Made by a program: the position numbers and the translations under genes. This document shows, one piece after another, positions 51,257 through 61,223 of a stretch of 64,000 bases of DNA. Source of the stretch: Alishewanella aestuarii B11 (GTDB lineage Bacteria > Pseudomonadota > Gammaproteobacteria > Enterobacterales > Alteromonadaceae); the NCBI RefSeq assembly GCF_000280055.1, contig NZ_ALAB01000010.1, forward strand, positions 1-64,000. Direction: 5' to 3'. The stretch's first letter is position 1. Each line of letters begins with the position of its first letter. A model generated the notes under the pieces. The model saw nothing but the letters and a program-made list of their open reading frames with translations. It made no database searches and had not been told where the DNA came from.

Positions 51257-52591
51257 TTGCAATTTCAGGATATGGGGCTGGACCCGCGTTTGCTGCGGTC
51301 TGTTCAACATTTAGGCTTTGCCCGACCTACCGAGATCCAACAGGAAGCCATACCCGCAGTGATGGTGGGGCGCGATCTGCTGGTATCGTCAAAAACCGGC
51401 TCGGGTAAAACGCTGGCTTATTTGCTGCCGATGATGCAACGGTTGTTAAAAAGCCGGGCCTTGTCGAAACAGGATGCGCGGGCGCTGATTTTAACGCCGA
51501 CCCGCGAGCTGGCAAAACAAGTCTATGCCCAGTTACGCCTGTTTGTAGCCAATACCCCGGTGACTGCCGTGCTGCTGGTGGGGGGCGAGAATTTTAATGA
51601 TCAGGAAAAACTGCTGAAACGCCAGCCTGATATTATTGTGGCCACGCCCGGCCGCTTTGTTGATCACCTCGAGCATAAGTCGGTATTTTTACAGGGCCTT
51701 GAAATGCTGATTCTGGATGAAGCGGATCGGATGCTGGATCTGGGTTTCTTACCGCAACTGACCATCATTAATAAAGCCGCCGATCATCGCTTACGGCAGA
51801 CCTTGTTGTTTTCTGCCACGCTGGAGCATACCGACTTAGATGCGTTATCACTGGCGCTGTTAAAAAATCCGTTTCGGGTTAGTGTAAATAGCGGGCACGA
51901 GCTACACAGTGATATCAGCCAGCGCTTCTATTTTGCTGATCATTTAACGCACAAAGAAGCGCTGCTAGCGAAGTTGTTACAGCAGGAAAGCCTGAAGCAA
52001 TTGATTATCTTTACCGCAACCCGCGACGATGCCGGCCGGCTGGCCGAGTTTTGTCAGCAAGCCGCTTTGCCCGCTATCGGGCTAAGTGCGCGTTTAAATC
52101 AGGCACAGCGTAATAAAGTGATGCAGGATTTCGCCAGCGGCAAGTATCAGGTGTTGGTAACGACTGATTTGGCCTCCCGTGGTCTGGACCTGTTGCAAGT
52201 ATCACATGTCATCAATTTTGACCTGCCGAAACATCCGGAAGAATATGTACACCGCATCGGCCGTACCGGCCGTGCCGGTGCCAAGGGTACCGCAATCTCG
52301 CTGGTGGGTCCAAAGGATTGGCAGGCACTGCAAAAAATCGAAGCCTTCTTACGACGGCCGGCAGAATTCAGTACCCTGGAGGGGCTTACAGCGCGCTTTA
52401 ATGGTCAGCCGGTAGTGAAAGTGGCGCCGAAGAAAGCCGCACAAACTAAGCTGACTAAGCCAGGTGCTGGCAAGGCAACACGGGTAGTGGCAAAACCTGA
52501 AACCAGCCCAACTGCAACAGCCAAACGTTTCTTTCAGGGCGGCGACGATGGCAGTGCACCGGTGCGGCGGAAAAAAATTCAGCCAGAGTGA
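51257..52591 (+). CDS. DEAD-box ATP-dependent RNA helicase (SrmB-like)
   Basis: All DEAD-box motifs are present: Q motif RPTEIQQEAIP, I SSKTGSGKT, Ia TPTRELA, II DEADRMLD, III FSATL, V TTDLASRGLD and VI HRIGRTGR. A basic C-terminal tail (about residues 385-444) should bind RNA. Closest in outline to SrmB, which helps early 50S subunit assembly, but RhlE-type is possible. The start is probably TTG at 51257 (MQFQDMGLDP), with GGAG 9 bases upstream; TTG 51242 lies ahead of that site and no ATG exists before residue 6. Confidence 0.9.
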   Translation: MQFQDMGLDPRLLRSVQHLGFARPTEIQQEAIPAVMVGRDLLVSSKTGSGKTLAYLLPMMQRLLKSRALSKQDARALILTPTRELAKQVYAQLRLFVANTPVTAVLLVGGENFNDQEKLLKRQPDIIVATPGRFVDHLEHKSVFLQGLEMLILDEADRMLDLGFLPQLTIINKAADHRLRQTLLFSATLEHTDLDALSLALLKNPFRVSVNSGHELHSDISQRFYFADHLTHKEALLAKLLQQESLKQLIIFTATRDDAGRLAEFCQQAALPAIGLSARLNQAQRNKVMQDFASGKYQVLVTTDLASRGLDLLQVSHVINFDLPKHPEEYVHRIGRTGRAGAKGTAISLVGPKDWQALQKIEAFLRRPAEFSTLEGLTARFNGQPVVKVAPKKAAQTKLTKPGAGKATRVVAKPETSPTATAKRFFQGGDDGSAPVRRKKIQPE

Positions 52592-52820
52592 TTATTTTTT
52601 CAACATCTGCTGCTACACTCAAAAAGTGACATAGCAAAACTTGCCATGTCGCCGGTACGGCCTGTGCAGCAACGAAAGTTCTGTTCGCTCCGGTATTTAT
52701 GTTGACCACAACATCAGCGCCACTGATAATGCGGTTGAATATCTATCAGCTCGATTACCTGGCCGGTAATATTTAAGACGCCGGAGCTCCGGCAAACTTT
52801 TGTTTAAGTAAGAGAATGTT

Positions 52821-53033
52821 ATGTCACAGTTAATTTCTGGTACAGTGAAGTGGTTCAACGAGGAAAAAGGTTTTGGTTTTATCGCCCGTGACGGCGGCAA
52901 AGACGTGTTTGTACACTTCCGCGCCATCAACGGCACTGGTCGTAAAACGCTGGTTGAAGGCCAGAAAGTAACTTTCGAAGTTACTGAAGGTCAAAAAGGC
53001 CCACAGGCTGAAAACGTCACTGTTACCGGTTAA
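52821..53033 (+). CDS. Cold-shock protein (CspA family)
   Basis: 70 residues, a single OB-fold cold-shock domain with RNP1 KGFGFI and RNP2 VFVHF. It binds single-stranded nucleic acid and melts RNA structure. ATG 52821 follows AAGAGAATGTT. The 229-base space before it has no gene; it holds a GCCGGAGCTCCGGC palindrome (52783-52796) and could contain a long structured leader as in cold-inducible csp genes. The position after a DEAD-box helicase fits an RNA-remodelling theme. Confidence 0.95.
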   Translation: MSQLISGTVKWFNEEKGFGFIARDGGKDVFVHFRAINGTGRKTLVEGQKVTFEVTEGQKGPQAENVTVTG

Positions 53034-53053
53034 TTAGTCTCGTTTTTGTAAAA

Positions 53054-53077
53054 GAGCCGGCCTAGCGCCGGCTTTTT
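53054..53077 (+). terminator. Intrinsic terminator after the cold-shock gene
   Basis: AGCCGGC-CTAGC-GCCGGCT followed by TTTT. Confidence 0.88.
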
Positions 53078-53138
53078 ATTGCAGCCGACTTTATTGCCGG
53101 TTTAGTTGGCACTGCTGCTATGCTTTAAACCTGCTGGC

Positions 53139-54272
53139 TTAACCAGGCAGACAGACTGCACTATTATTAAATTCATTAGGATGCGTTAGCGCCACCTCAA
53201 ATGGCAGGCTTAACTGCTCTTCGCACTGTGTTTTAAAGCCCAATTGCAATCCCAACAGGCGAATACCCTGATCCGCGCGTCTTTGCCAGGCCTGTGTTAA
53301 CAGCTCGTTTAGTAATACCGGATCCAGATGCTGGCTTTGCGTCTCGACTGTGGTCAGCCGAAAATCACTAAACTTTAATTTCACGCCGATTTTGGCCAGT
53401 AAATGCGCCTTGCCGCTTTGCTCGAGCCGGCGTTGTAAATCCGGCAATAACTGTTGCAGCATCTGCTGGGCGTCGGTCAGCTGGTGTAAATCGCTGGCCA
53501 GGGTCCGCTCCACCGCAACCGATTTACGCTCCCGGCTCGGTTGCACCTCGCGCAGATCGATACCCTGACAGCGTTCTAACAAACTGGCGGTTTGACTGCC
53601 GAACTCCTTGAGTAGGGCGCTTAGTAACGGCAGCGGCACTTCACCACCCGGCGGTACAATATCGCGGCAAAATTGTAGTCCCAGCCTGGCCAGCTTCTCC
53701 GCTGCCTTCGGGCCGACGCCGGGAATTTTGCGCAGCGGTAGAGCGGCGACAAAGTCGGCTACCTTAGCCGGCGTTAACACAAAGAGCCCATCCGGCTTAT
53801 TTTCATCACTGGCAATTTTCGCCAGAAATTTATTTGGTGCCACCCCGGCGGAGACGGTCAGACCGGTTTCCGCTAATACGCTACGGCGGATATCTTCAGC
53901 AATCAACGTGGCGCTGCCGGCAAAATGTGGGCTAGCACTGACATCAAGATAGGCTTCATCAAGAGATAGGGGTTCGACTAACGGTGTGTAGCGCAAAAAG
54001 ATCTGGCGGATCTGCTTACTGACCGCCTGATATTTATCCATATTGCCGCGGACAAAAGTCAGCTGCGGGCAACGCTTTAATGCCTCATGACTCGACATCG
54101 CGGAGCGCACACCAAAGGCCCGCGCCGGATAATTACAGGTGGCGACAACACCCCGTTTACCGTCACTGCCGATGGCGAGCGGAATATCACGCAGCCGCGG
54201 ATTATCGCGCATCTCCACGGCGGCGAAGAAGCAGTCCATATCCAGATGAATAATTTTCCGCGTCGAAGTCAT
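53139..54272 (-). CDS. dinB: DNA polymerase IV
   Basis: Y-family translesion polymerase, 377 residues (E. coli 351). The palm has IHLDMDCFFAAVEMRDNP (catalytic Asp11) and SLDEAYLDVS with the Asp-Glu pair near residue 106; the helix-hairpin-helix IPGVGPKAAEKL is in place, then the little-finger domain. The C-terminal beta-clamp binding peptide is probably the QLSLPFE segment near residue 356. ATG 54272. An imperfect LexA box lies 15 bases upstream. It is the second Y-family polymerase in the window besides umuC. Confidence 0.95.
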   Translation of the reverse strand: MTSTRKIIHLDMDCFFAAVEMRDNPRLRDIPLAIGSDGKRGVVATCNYPARAFGVRSAMSSHEALKRCPQLTFVRGNMDKYQAVSKQIRQIFLRYTPLVEPLSLDEAYLDVSASPHFAGSATLIAEDIRRSVLAETGLTVSAGVAPNKFLAKIASDENKPDGLFVLTPAKVADFVAALPLRKIPGVGPKAAEKLARLGLQFCRDIVPPGGEVPLPLLSALLKEFGSQTASLLERCQGIDLREVQPSRERKSVAVERTLASDLHQLTDAQQMLQQLLPDLQRRLEQSGKAHLLAKIGVKLKFSDFRLTTVETQSQHLDPVLLNELLTQAWQRRADQGIRLLGLQLGFKTQCEEQLSLPFEVALTHPNEFNNSAVCLPG

Positions 54273-54286
54273 CGCTAATCAAGGCG

Positions 54287-54302
54287 CTGTATGAATAACC
54301 AG
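54287..54302 (-). promoter_or_regulatory. Possible LexA box of dinB
   Basis: CTGTATGAATAACCAG (read on the plus strand) matches CTGT-N8-ACAG except for one conserved base. It is 15 bases upstream of the dinB start, where an operator would block transcription. Confidence 0.55.
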
Positions 54303-54504
54303 TAATGTAGCTGATGGCTGCGGCTTTGGCAACTTTGCTGCACATTTTTAGCCTGGTAAAAACGGTGCGGGTGGCAGATTTTGTTTTGTAGAAGTCTGGA
54401 CGGCTGTTTTTTCGGTGCAACAATTTTTATTTCAGGGTAGAATAGCCGCCAGTTTTTCAAACTGTCGTTAACGTTAAGCGTGATAGCCGCGCCCAGGAGA
54501 AAGC

Positions 54505-55758
54505 ATGTTAAAGCGTGATATGAATATTGCGGATTTTGATCCGGAATTATGGCAATCCATGGTTCAGGAAACTGAGCGGCAGGAGGCTCACATTGAGCTG
54601 ATCGCGTCAGAAAACTATGCCAGCCCCCGGGTGTTGCAGGCGCAAGGTTCACAATTAACCAATAAATATGCTGAAGGTTATCCGCACAAACGTTACTACG
54701 GCGGCTGTGAATATGTGGATATCGCGGAAGATTTAGCCATTGCCCGCGCAAAAGAATTATTTGGTGCTGACTACGCCAACGTGCAACCGCACTCAGGTTC
54801 GCAGGCGAACTCTGCGGTATTCCTGGCCTTATTAAATGCTGGCGATACCATTCTGGGCATGAGTTTGGCCCATGGCGGTCACCTGACGCACGGTGCCACA
54901 GTAAGCGCCTCTGGTAAGCTATATCATGCGGTACAGTACGGTCTGCATCCTGAAACCGGTGTGATTGATTATGATCAGGCTGAAGCCCTTGCCTTAGAGC
55001 ACAAGCCGAAGCTGATTATTGCCGGCTTCTCGGCTTACTCAGGTATTGTTGACTGGCAGCGCTTCCGTGATATCGCGGATAAAGTCGGTGCCTACCTGAT
55101 GGTGGATATGGCGCACGTTGCTGGTCTGGTGGCGGCAGGTCTTTATCCAAACCCGGTACCTATCGCCGATGTGGTGACCACCACCACCCATAAAACCCTG
55201 GCCGGCCCACGTGGTGGTCTGATCCTGGCCCGAAAGAACGAAGCCATTGAGAAGAAACTGAACTCAGCGGTGTTCCCGGGCGGACAGGGTGGCCCGTTAA
55301 TGCATGTCATCGCGGCGAAAGCGGTAGCCTTTAAAGAAGCGCTGCAGCCGGAATTTAAAGTTTATCAGCAGCAGGTGCTAGTGAATGCGAAAGCCATGTG
55401 TGCTGAGATGATCAGCCGTGGCTATAAGATTGTATCCGGTGGTACCGAGAACCATCTGTTCCTGATGGATCTGATTGATAAAGATATCACCGGTAAAGAT
55501 GCCGATGCCTGGTTAGGGCAGGCGCATATTACGGTAAACAAAAACTCAGTACCGAACGACCCGCGTTCGCCATTTGTTACCAGCGGTCTGCGCATCGGTA
55601 CCCCGGCCATTACCCGCCGTGGTTTTAAAGAAGCCGAAGCGCGTCTGGTTGCCAGCCTGATTTGTGATGTGCTGGATAGCCGTGGTGACGAGGCGGTAAT
55701 TGCCAAGGTTCGGGCTCAGGTGGCTGAAGTCTGTGGCCGCTTCCCGGTTTATGCCTAA
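54505..55758 (+). CDS. glyA: Serine hydroxymethyltransferase
   Basis: PLP enzyme interconverting serine and glycine with tetrahydrofolate, the main source of one-carbon units. 417 residues, identical in length to E. coli GlyA. The PLP lysine lies in [14 protein letters not shown] (about residue 229), and [12 protein letters not shown] and GGCEYVD are the typical N-terminal elements. ATG 54505 follows AGGAGAAAGC. A -10-like TAGAAT at 54438-54443 may be its promoter. A terminator follows before nrdR. Confidence 0.97.
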   Translation: MLKRDMNIADFDPELWQSMVQETERQEAHIELIASENYASPRVLQAQGSQLTNKYAEGYPHKRYYGGCEYVDIAEDLAIARAKELFGADYANVQPHSGSQANSAVFLALLNAGDTILGMSLAHGGHLTHGATVSASGKLYHAVQYGLHPETGVIDYDQAEALALEHKPKLIIAGFSAYSGIVDWQRFRDIADKVGAYLMVDMAHVAGLVAAGLYPNPVPIADVVTTTTHKTLAGPRGGLILARKNEAIEKKLNSAVFPGGQGGPLMHVIAAKAVAFKEALQPEFKVYQQQVLVNAKAMCAEMISRGYKIVSGGTENHLFLMDLIDKDITGKDADAWLGQAHITVNKNSVPNDPRSPFVTSGLRIGTPAITRRGFKEAEARLVASLICDVLDSRGDEAVIAKVRAQVAEVCGRFPVYA

Positions 55759-55782
55759 GGCATAACTCGTGCTATGCTGTGA

Positions 55783-55807
55783 TGGCCGCTAATGCGGCCA
55801 TTCTTTT
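55783..55807 (+). terminator. Intrinsic terminator after glyA
   Basis: TGGCCGC-TAAT-GCGGCCA followed by TTCTTTT. Confidence 0.8.
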
Positions 55808-55878
55808 ATGCAAAGCGCCGGCTAAACAGGCTGTTAGCGCCTTGTCCTGAACAGTTAGCTAGGGGGTAAAAGGTCAGT

Positions 55879-56331
55879 ATGTATTGTCCCTTTTGTAATG
55901 CCGATGATACCAAGGTCATTGACTCGCGTCTGGTCGCCGATGGTCATCAGGTACGCCGTCGTCGCGAGTGCCTGGCTTGCCACGAACGCTTTACTACCTT
56001 TGAAGCGGCAGAGCTGGTGATGCCACGAATTATTAAACGTGACGGCTCCCGCGAACCCTTTAATGAAGATAAGTTACGCAGCGGTTTATTACGCTCGCTG
56101 GAAAAGCGACCGGTGGCGACTGAACAAATTGAGCAACTGATTAATAAAATTAAATCTCAGCTCCGGGCCACCGGTGAACGTGAAGTCGCCAGTAATTTGC
56201 TGGGCAATCTGATTATGGATGAGCTGGTGAAAGTTGATAAAGTTGCTTATGTGCGCTTTGCCTCGGTGTACCGCTCCTTTAAAGATATCCGCGAATTTGG
56301 TGAAGAAATTGCCCGTCTCGGAGAGCAATAA
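55879..56331 (+). CDS. nrdR: NrdR, repressor of ribonucleotide reductase genes
   Basis: 150 residues: an N-terminal zinc ribbon (CPFC at residues 3-6 and CLAC at about 31-34) and an ATP-cone domain ([20 protein letters not shown] onward). It binds NrdR boxes and represses nrd operons in response to ATP/dATP. First gene of the operon nrdR-ribD-ribE-ribBX-ribH-nusB-thiL-pgpA, an order widespread in gammaproteobacteria. ribD starts one base after its stop. Confidence 0.97.
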   Translation: MYCPFCNADDTKVIDSRLVADGHQVRRRRECLACHERFTTFEAAELVMPRIIKRDGSREPFNEDKLRSGLLRSLEKRPVATEQIEQLINKIKSQLRATGEREVASNLLGNLIMDELVKVDKVAYVRFASVYRSFKDIREFGEEIARLGEQ

Positions 56332-56332
56332 G

Positions 56333-57481
56333 GTGAGTTTTAGTCAGGCCGATTATGCTTTTATGCGCCGCGCGCTGGCGCTGGCAGCACAGGGCCGTTT
56401 TACTACTGATCCCAACCCCAATGTGGGAGCGCTGGTGGTTAAAGATGGCCAGGTGCTCGGCGAAGGCTTTCATCAGCAAGCCGGCGGCCCACATGCTGAA
56501 GTCTTTGCCTTGCAACAAGCCGATAGCGCCGCCCGGGGCGCGACCTGTTACGTGACGCTGGAGCCATGCGCCCACTATGGTCGCACGCCACCTTGTGCGG
56601 AAGCCCTGGTAAAAGCCGGTGTCGCCCGGGTGGTGATTGCGATGCTGGATCCGAATCCGCTGGTCGCCGGTAAGGGCGTCGCCATATTGCAACAAGCTGG
56701 CATTAGCGTTGCGCACGGTTTATTAACTGAGGAAGCCAGAGCGCTTAATCCGGGTTTTTTAAGCCGGATGGAGCGGCAGCGGCCTTATCTGTATCTGAAA
56801 CTGGCGGCCAGTCTGGATGGGCGTACTGCCCTGGCGAATGGCCAGAGTCAATGGCTAACCAGTGACGCCGCACGCGCTGACGTGCAGCTATGGCGGGCGC
56901 AGGTTAGCGCGATTTTATCCACTGCCAGTACCGTACTCGCCGATGCGGCACGTTTAACGGTACGGCAAAGTAGCGATGCCGCTGCAGAGCCGGCAGCCTT
57001 GATCCGGCCGCTCGCCGATGGCAGTTTACGCCAGCCACTGCGGGTGATTCTGGACCGGCAGCAGCGGTTAAGCGGCAACGAGCCGCTATTCAATGAAGGT
57101 GGTCCGGTGCTGCTGTGTTATGCCGCTGACGCCGCGCCGCGTAAGTTAGCTGTGACAAAGGTCACAGTGGAACAACTGCCGCTGGCGTTAAGCGCTGACG
57201 GTCAGTTGGACCTGGTTCAGCTACTAACACGACTCGCAGCGCGACAGATTAATAGTCTGTGGACCGAAGCCGGCGCGATATTAGCGGGCAGTTTGCTAAA
57301 AGCTGGCTTAGTCGATGAATTACTGCTGTATCAGGCCCCGCTGCTGCTGGGCGAACAAGGCCGGCCATTGGCGGTACTGGGTGATTTTCAGCAACTGGCG
57401 CAGACGCCAAAACTGGCGTTTAATGAGGTTATTAGTCTGGGGCCGGACCTGCGCCTGCGCGCCGGCCTTAGCGAGGAATAA
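56333..57481 (+). CDS. ribD: Bifunctional riboflavin deaminase/reductase RibD
   Basis: Performs deamination and reduction steps 2 and 3 of riboflavin synthesis. The N-terminal deaminase has the zinc site PHAEVFAL and PCAHYGRTPPC; the C-terminal reductase domain begins about residue 150 (YLYLKLAASLDGRTAL). 382 residues (E. coli 367). I start at GTG 56333, one base after nrdR, because the conserved VSFSQADYAFMRRAL N-terminus begins there; the open frame runs further back inside nrdR. ribE follows after one base. Confidence 0.95.
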   Translation: MSFSQADYAFMRRALALAAQGRFTTDPNPNVGALVVKDGQVLGEGFHQQAGGPHAEVFALQQADSAARGATCYVTLEPCAHYGRTPPCAEALVKAGVARVVIAMLDPNPLVAGKGVAILQQAGISVAHGLLTEEARALNPGFLSRMERQRPYLYLKLAASLDGRTALANGQSQWLTSDAARADVQLWRAQVSAILSTASTVLADAARLTVRQSSDAAAEPAALIRPLADGSLRQPLRVILDRQQRLSGNEPLFNEGGPVLLCYAADAAPRKLAVTKVTVEQLPLALSADGQLDLVQLLTRLAARQINSLWTEAGAILAGSLLKAGLVDELLLYQAPLLLGEQGRPLAVLGDFQQLAQTPKLAFNEVISLGPDLRLRAGLSEE

Positions 57482-57482
57482 G

Positions 57483-58133
57483 ATGTTTACCGGTATTATT
57501 GAAGCCACTGGCACCCTGAGCCGGCTTAGCCCTAAAGGCGGTGATCTCAGTGTCACCATCCAGAGCAGTAGTCTGGATTTTAGCGACGTCAAATTGGGTG
57601 ACAGTATCGCGACGAATGGCGTCTGTCTGACGGTCACTGCGCTGGGTAGCCAGTCTTTTAGTGCCGACTTGTCGGCTGAAACCTTAACCCTGACCCGCTT
57701 TGGTGAATATAAGGTCGGGCAGTTGCTGAATCTGGAGAAGGCACTGCTGGCAACCGGGCGTCTCGGCGGGCATCTGGTAAGTGGTCATGTCGATGGGGTG
57801 ACGTCTTTGCTGGCCATGGAACAAAGCGCCCGTGCCTGGCAGCTGTGGTTTGCGCTGCCGGCAGAACTGGCGCCCTTTATTGCCCACAAAGGCTCGGTGA
57901 CTATCGATGGCATTAGTCTGACCGTAAATGAAGTGCTGACTGACCGTTTTCGCTTAACCATAGTGCCGCATACGGCAGCACAAACTACCTTACTGACCTT
58001 GCAAAAAGGCAGTCGGGTGCATATAGAGGTGGATCTGTTAGCCCGCTATATCCAGCGGCTGTTAACCACACCGGTTGCGGCGCCTAAGGGCGGTGTTGAT
58101 TTGGCGTTGCTGGCGCAGCGCGGCTTTTTATAA
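57483..58133 (+). CDS. ribE: Riboflavin synthase, alpha subunit
   Basis: Catalyses dismutation of two 6,7-dimethyl-8-ribityllumazine molecules to riboflavin, the last step. 216 residues in two similar beta-barrel domains: [12 protein letters not shown] starts the first and a second repeat begins near residue 97 ([12 protein letters not shown]). The start ATG 57483 lies one base after the ribD stop; the open frame extends back inside ribD. In E. coli the same enzyme is also called ribC. Confidence 0.96.
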   Translation: MFTGIIEATGTLSRLSPKGGDLSVTIQSSSLDFSDVKLGDSIATNGVCLTVTALGSQSFSADLSAETLTLTRFGEYKVGQLLNLEKALLATGRLGGHLVSGHVDGVTSLLAMEQSARAWQLWFALPAELAPFIAHKGSVTIDGISLTVNEVLTDRFRLTIVPHTAAQTTLLTLQKGSRVHIEVDLLARYIQRLLTTPVAAPKGGVDLALLAQRGFL

Positions 58134-58144
58134 GAAGGTTAGTT

Positions 58145-59254
58145 ATGCAACTGAATACCCCCGCTGAAATTATTGAAGATATCCGTCAGGGCAAGATGGT
58201 GATCCTGATGGATGATGAAGATCGTGAGAATGAAGGCGATCTGGTGATGGCGGCCGAATATGTCACGCCGGAAGCCATTAACTTTATGGCCAAATATGGC
58301 CGCGGTCTGATTTGTTTAACCCTGACCAAAAAGCGCTGCAAGCAGCTTAATCTGGCGTTAATGGTTGATGCCAACAAATCGCCGTTTTCGACCAATTTTA
58401 CCGTATCGATTGAAGCCGCCGAAGGCGTTACCACCGGTATTTCGGCGGCAGACCGCGCCCGCACTGTGAAAGCGGCGGTAGCTCGTGATGCCAGCCCGGC
58501 AGATATCGTGCAGCCCGGCCATATTTTTCCGTTAATGGCGCAGGACGGCGGTGTGCTGGTGCGGGCTGGGCATACCGAAGCCGGTTGTGACTTAGCGCGT
58601 CTGGCTGGCCTGGAACCGGCCGCTGTGATTGTCGAGATCCTGAATGATGACGGTACCATGGCGCGGCGTCCGGATCTGGAAGTCTTTGCCAAGCAACATA
58701 ATATTAAGATTGGCACCATTGCCGATCTGATTGAATACCGTAACCTGAATGAAACCACTATCGAAAAAGTGGCAACCTGCCAGCTGCCAACGGAGATGGG
58801 CGAGTTTGAACTGGTGACCTTTAAAGATACTATCGATAATCAGCTGCATTTTGCGCTGGTCAAAGGCGAGATTACGCCAGAACAACCAACCTTGGTGCGG
58901 GTACATTTACATAATACCTTCAGTGATTTATTACTGAGCAACCGTGGCGCTAATCTGAGTTTCCCATTGCACACTGCCATGCAGCGTATTGCTGACGAGG
59001 GCGGGGTGCTCGTGCTACTGGGTAAGCACGAGTCGACTGACGAGCTGGTGCAAATGGTGCAGAATTTCCAGGCCGAAGATAAAGGTGAAAAACCCCGCTC
59101 CGCGCCCTGGAAAGGTACCTCCCGTAATGTTGGCGTTGGCTCGCAAATTCTGGCCAGCCTTGGTGTGCGGAAAATGCGGCTGTTAAGCCAACCGAAAAAG
59201 TATCATGCGCTGTCGGGTTTTGGCCTGGAAGTGGTGGATTACGTTTCTGAATAA
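58145..59254 (+). CDS. ribB: RibBX: DHBP synthase with degenerate GTP cyclohydrolase II domain
   Basis: Residues 1-200 are a complete 3,4-dihydroxy-2-butanone 4-phosphate synthase, with the metal/substrate motif [10 protein letters not shown] (23-32) and HTEAGCDL (143-150), which makes the four-carbon unit of riboflavin. Residues about 208-369 have the GTP cyclohydrolase II fold but not its zinc site: where RibA has a Cys-rich stretch, this protein reads [20 protein letters not shown] with no Cys. It thus fits the RibBX type known from Shewanella and relatives. The organism must then have a real ribA elsewhere. Confidence 0.92.
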   Translation: MQLNTPAEIIEDIRQGKMVILMDDEDRENEGDLVMAAEYVTPEAINFMAKYGRGLICLTLTKKRCKQLNLALMVDANKSPFSTNFTVSIEAAEGVTTGISAADRARTVKAAVARDASPADIVQPGHIFPLMAQDGGVLVRAGHTEAGCDLARLAGLEPAAVIVEILNDDGTMARRPDLEVFAKQHNIKIGTIADLIEYRNLNETTIEKVATCQLPTEMGEFELVTFKDTIDNQLHFALVKGEITPEQPTLVRVHLHNTFSDLLLSNRGANLSFPLHTAMQRIADEGGVLVLLGKHESTDELVQMVQNFQAEDKGEKPRSAPWKGTSRNVGVGSQILASLGVRKMRLLSQPKKYHALSGFGLEVVDYVSE

Positions 59255-59330
59255 GCCTCTGCCAGAACGTCGCAAACTATGCTATTATGCGCGGCTGATT
59301 TTAGTGGCAGTTAACAAGTAAGGACTGGCA

Positions 59331-59795
59331 ATGCAGGTGATTGAAGCAGGCTATGCTGCAACAGGTAAAAAGATCGCGATCGTGGTCGCGCGCTTTAACA
59401 GTTTTATCGTCGAAAGTTTGCTTAGCGGCGCCGTAGATACTTTACAGCGTGTCGGCAATATCGCCGCTGAAGATATTACCGTGGTACGCATTCCCGGTGC
59501 CTTCGAACTGCCATTAGCGGTGCAGCGGGTTGCTGCCAGCAAAAAATATGACGCTATCGTTGCGCTGGGCGCGGTGATCCGCGGTGGCACGCCGCACTTT
59601 GAATATGTATCCGGCGAATGTGTGAAAGGTATCGCTCAGGTCGCGATGCAGTTTGACCTGCCGGTTGCATTTGGCGTGCTGACGGTCGACAGTATCGAGC
59701 AGGCGATCGAGCGTGCCGGTACCAAGGCAGGCAATAAAGGCGGTGAAGCAGCGATGTCGGCACTGGAAATGATTAATGTGCTTGAGCAGCTGTAA
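59331..59795 (+). CDS. ribH: 6,7-Dimethyl-8-ribityllumazine synthase
   Basis: Condenses the RibD/RibA-derived pyrimidine with DHBP to lumazine and forms icosahedral or pentameric assemblies. 154 residues; [16 protein letters not shown] and the catalytic His in [11 protein letters not shown] are present. ATG 59331 follows AAGGACTGGC. The 76-base gap after ribBX is the largest in the rib part of the operon and could hold an internal promoter (TATTAT near 59282). nusB follows after 12 bases. Confidence 0.96.
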   Translation: MQVIEAGYAATGKKIAIVVARFNSFIVESLLSGAVDTLQRVGNIAAEDITVVRIPGAFELPLAVQRVAASKKYDAIVALGAVIRGGTPHFEYVSGECVKGIAQVAMQFDLPVAFGVLTVDSIEQAIERAGTKAGNKGGEAAMSALEMINVLEQL

Positions 59796-59807
59796 CAGGA
59801 AACCGGC

Positions 59808-60221
59808 ATGAAACCAAATGTGCGTCGTCAGTCCCGCTCGTTAGCGGTACAAGGTATCTACAGCTGGCAAGTCAGTCAGAATCCAATTGCCGATATTGAA
59901 CAGCAGCTGTTGCTGGAAAACAATGTCAAACATCTGGATGTGCCTTACTTCCAGGATATTCTGCGTGGCGTGGTGTTACATCACAGTAAGCTCGATGAAG
60001 CCATTAAACCCTTTCTGGAACGGCCGTTTGAAGATATCGATCTGGTCGAGAAAGCGGTGTTACGGGTATCGGCTTATGAGCTGAAGTACCGCCTGGATGT
60101 GCCCTATAAGGTTGTCATTAATGAGGCGATCGAACTGGCCAAAGCCTTCGCCGCGGATGACAGCCACAAATTCGTCAATGGTATCCTGGACAAAGCCGTC
60201 CGGGTATTACGACCAGCATAA
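59808..60221 (+). CDS. nusB: Transcription antitermination factor NusB
   Basis: All-helical RNA-binding protein of 137 residues that, with NusE/S10, binds boxA of rRNA leader transcripts and prevents early termination. The N-terminal Arg-rich segment [16 protein letters not shown] binds RNA. The C-terminal [27 protein letters not shown] is highly typical. It follows ribH, the usual neighbour. A terminator lies between it and thiL. Confidence 0.97.
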   Translation: MKPNVRRQSRSLAVQGIYSWQVSQNPIADIEQQLLLENNVKHLDVPYFQDILRGVVLHHSKLDEAIKPFLERPFEDIDLVEKAVLRVSAYELKYRLDVPYKVVINEAIELAKAFAADDSHKFVNGILDKAVRVLRPA

Positions 60222-60235
60222 CCTGCTTTATGGAG

Positions 60236-60258
60236 GCCGACGTAAGTCGGCTTTTTAA
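60236..60258 (+). terminator. Terminator between nusB and thiL
   Basis: GCCGAC-GTAA-GTCGGC followed by TTTTT. The thiL start comes 6 bases later, so it probably reduces rather than stops thiL transcription, or thiL is read from a separate promoter. Confidence 0.75.
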
Positions 60259-60263
60259 TCTGT

Positions 60264-61223
60264 ATGGGTGAATTTGATTTAATTGCCCGGTACTTTAGTC
60301 AGGCCGGGGCGAAACGCGCTGATACCCAAGTGGGGATCGGTGACGACGGTGCTGTACTGCAGGTGCGGGATGGCTTTGATCTGGTGATCACTACCGATAC
60401 TATGGTCTGTGGCACCCATTTCTTTGCCGATGTGGATCCCAGAGCCCTCGGTCATAAGCTGGTGGCGGTTAACGTCAGTGATTTAGCAGCGATGGGTGCG
60501 GAACCTGCCTGGTTGTCGCTAGCCCTTACGTTACCGGAAGTTAACGAAGACTGGCTGGCGGAATTTGCTGCCGGTTTACATGAAACCGCCGATTATTATC
60601 ACTGCCAGCTGATCGGTGGCGATACCACCCGCGGACCACTTAGTCTGACCATGATTGCCAAGGGGTTGGTGCCGCATGGTAAGGCCATTACCCGCAGCGG
60701 GGCCAAGGTCGGTGATTATATCTATGTTACCGGCACTTTGGGCGATGCCGCGCTTGGTTTAAAGTTGGTGCAGGGCCAACATCAGGTCAGTAAAAAGCAT
60801 CAGGCCCACCTGCTGCAACGCTTTCATTATCCATCAGCCCGGGTCGCCCTGGGGCAGGCGCTGCGCAATCTGGCAAGCAGTGCGATGGATATCTCTGATG
60901 GTCTGGCCGGTGATTTGCCGCATATTCTGCGCCGCTCTGGCGTTGGCGCCTTTATTGATGTCAATCGCATTCCGATGTCACAGGCATTAAAAGACAGCTG
61001 CGATCAGGCCGAAGCCTTACAGTTAGCTTTATCCGGTGGTGAGGACTATGAGCTGCTGTTTACGGTACCTGAGAGTCGTCGTGGTGCCCTTGATGTGCTG
61101 TTAAGCCCCTATGGCGTGCCCGTTACCTGTATCGGCCGTATTACCGGCGCCAGTGGCAAACTGGAATTAAAAGCTGGGGAACAGGCCATTAGTTATCAAC
61201 ATACCGGCTTTGTCCATTTCTGA
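60264..61223 (+). CDS. thiL: Thiamine-monophosphate kinase
   Basis: Phosphorylates thiamine monophosphate to the active diphosphate. PurM/AIRS-like fold, 319 residues, with the metal-binding Asp in VGIGDDGAVL, VITTDTMVCGTHF, and GGDTTRGP. ATG 60264 (MGEFDLIARYF) lies close after the nusB terminator, with little room for a ribosome binding site, so readthrough from nusB is plausible. Its stop overlaps the pgpA start by one base. Confidence 0.96.
   Translation: MGEFDLIARYFSQAGAKRADTQVGIGDDGAVLQVRDGFDLVITTDTMVCGTHFFADVDPRALGHKLVAVNVSDLAAMGAEPAWLSLALTLPEVNEDWLAEFAAGLHETADYYHCQLIGGDTTRGPLSLTMIAKGLVPHGKAITRSGAKVGDYIYVTGTLGDAALGLKLVQGQHQVSKKHQAHLLQRFHYPSARVALGQALRNLASSAMDISDGLAGDLPHILRRSGVGAFIDVNRIPMSQALKDSCDQAEALQLALSGGEDYELLFTVPESRRGALDVLLSPYGVPVTCIGRITGASGKLELKAGEQAISYQHTGFVHF

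Noticed and set aside
54456-54485. PurR-like palindrome (GTTAACGTTAAGCG) upstream of glyA
   Set aside because: The arms do not line up with the PurR consensus spacing once the centre AACGTT is aligned.
58134-58144. FMN riboswitch ahead of ribBX
   Set aside because: Only 11 bases separate ribE and ribBX, and I see no conserved RFN element before any rib gene in the operon.
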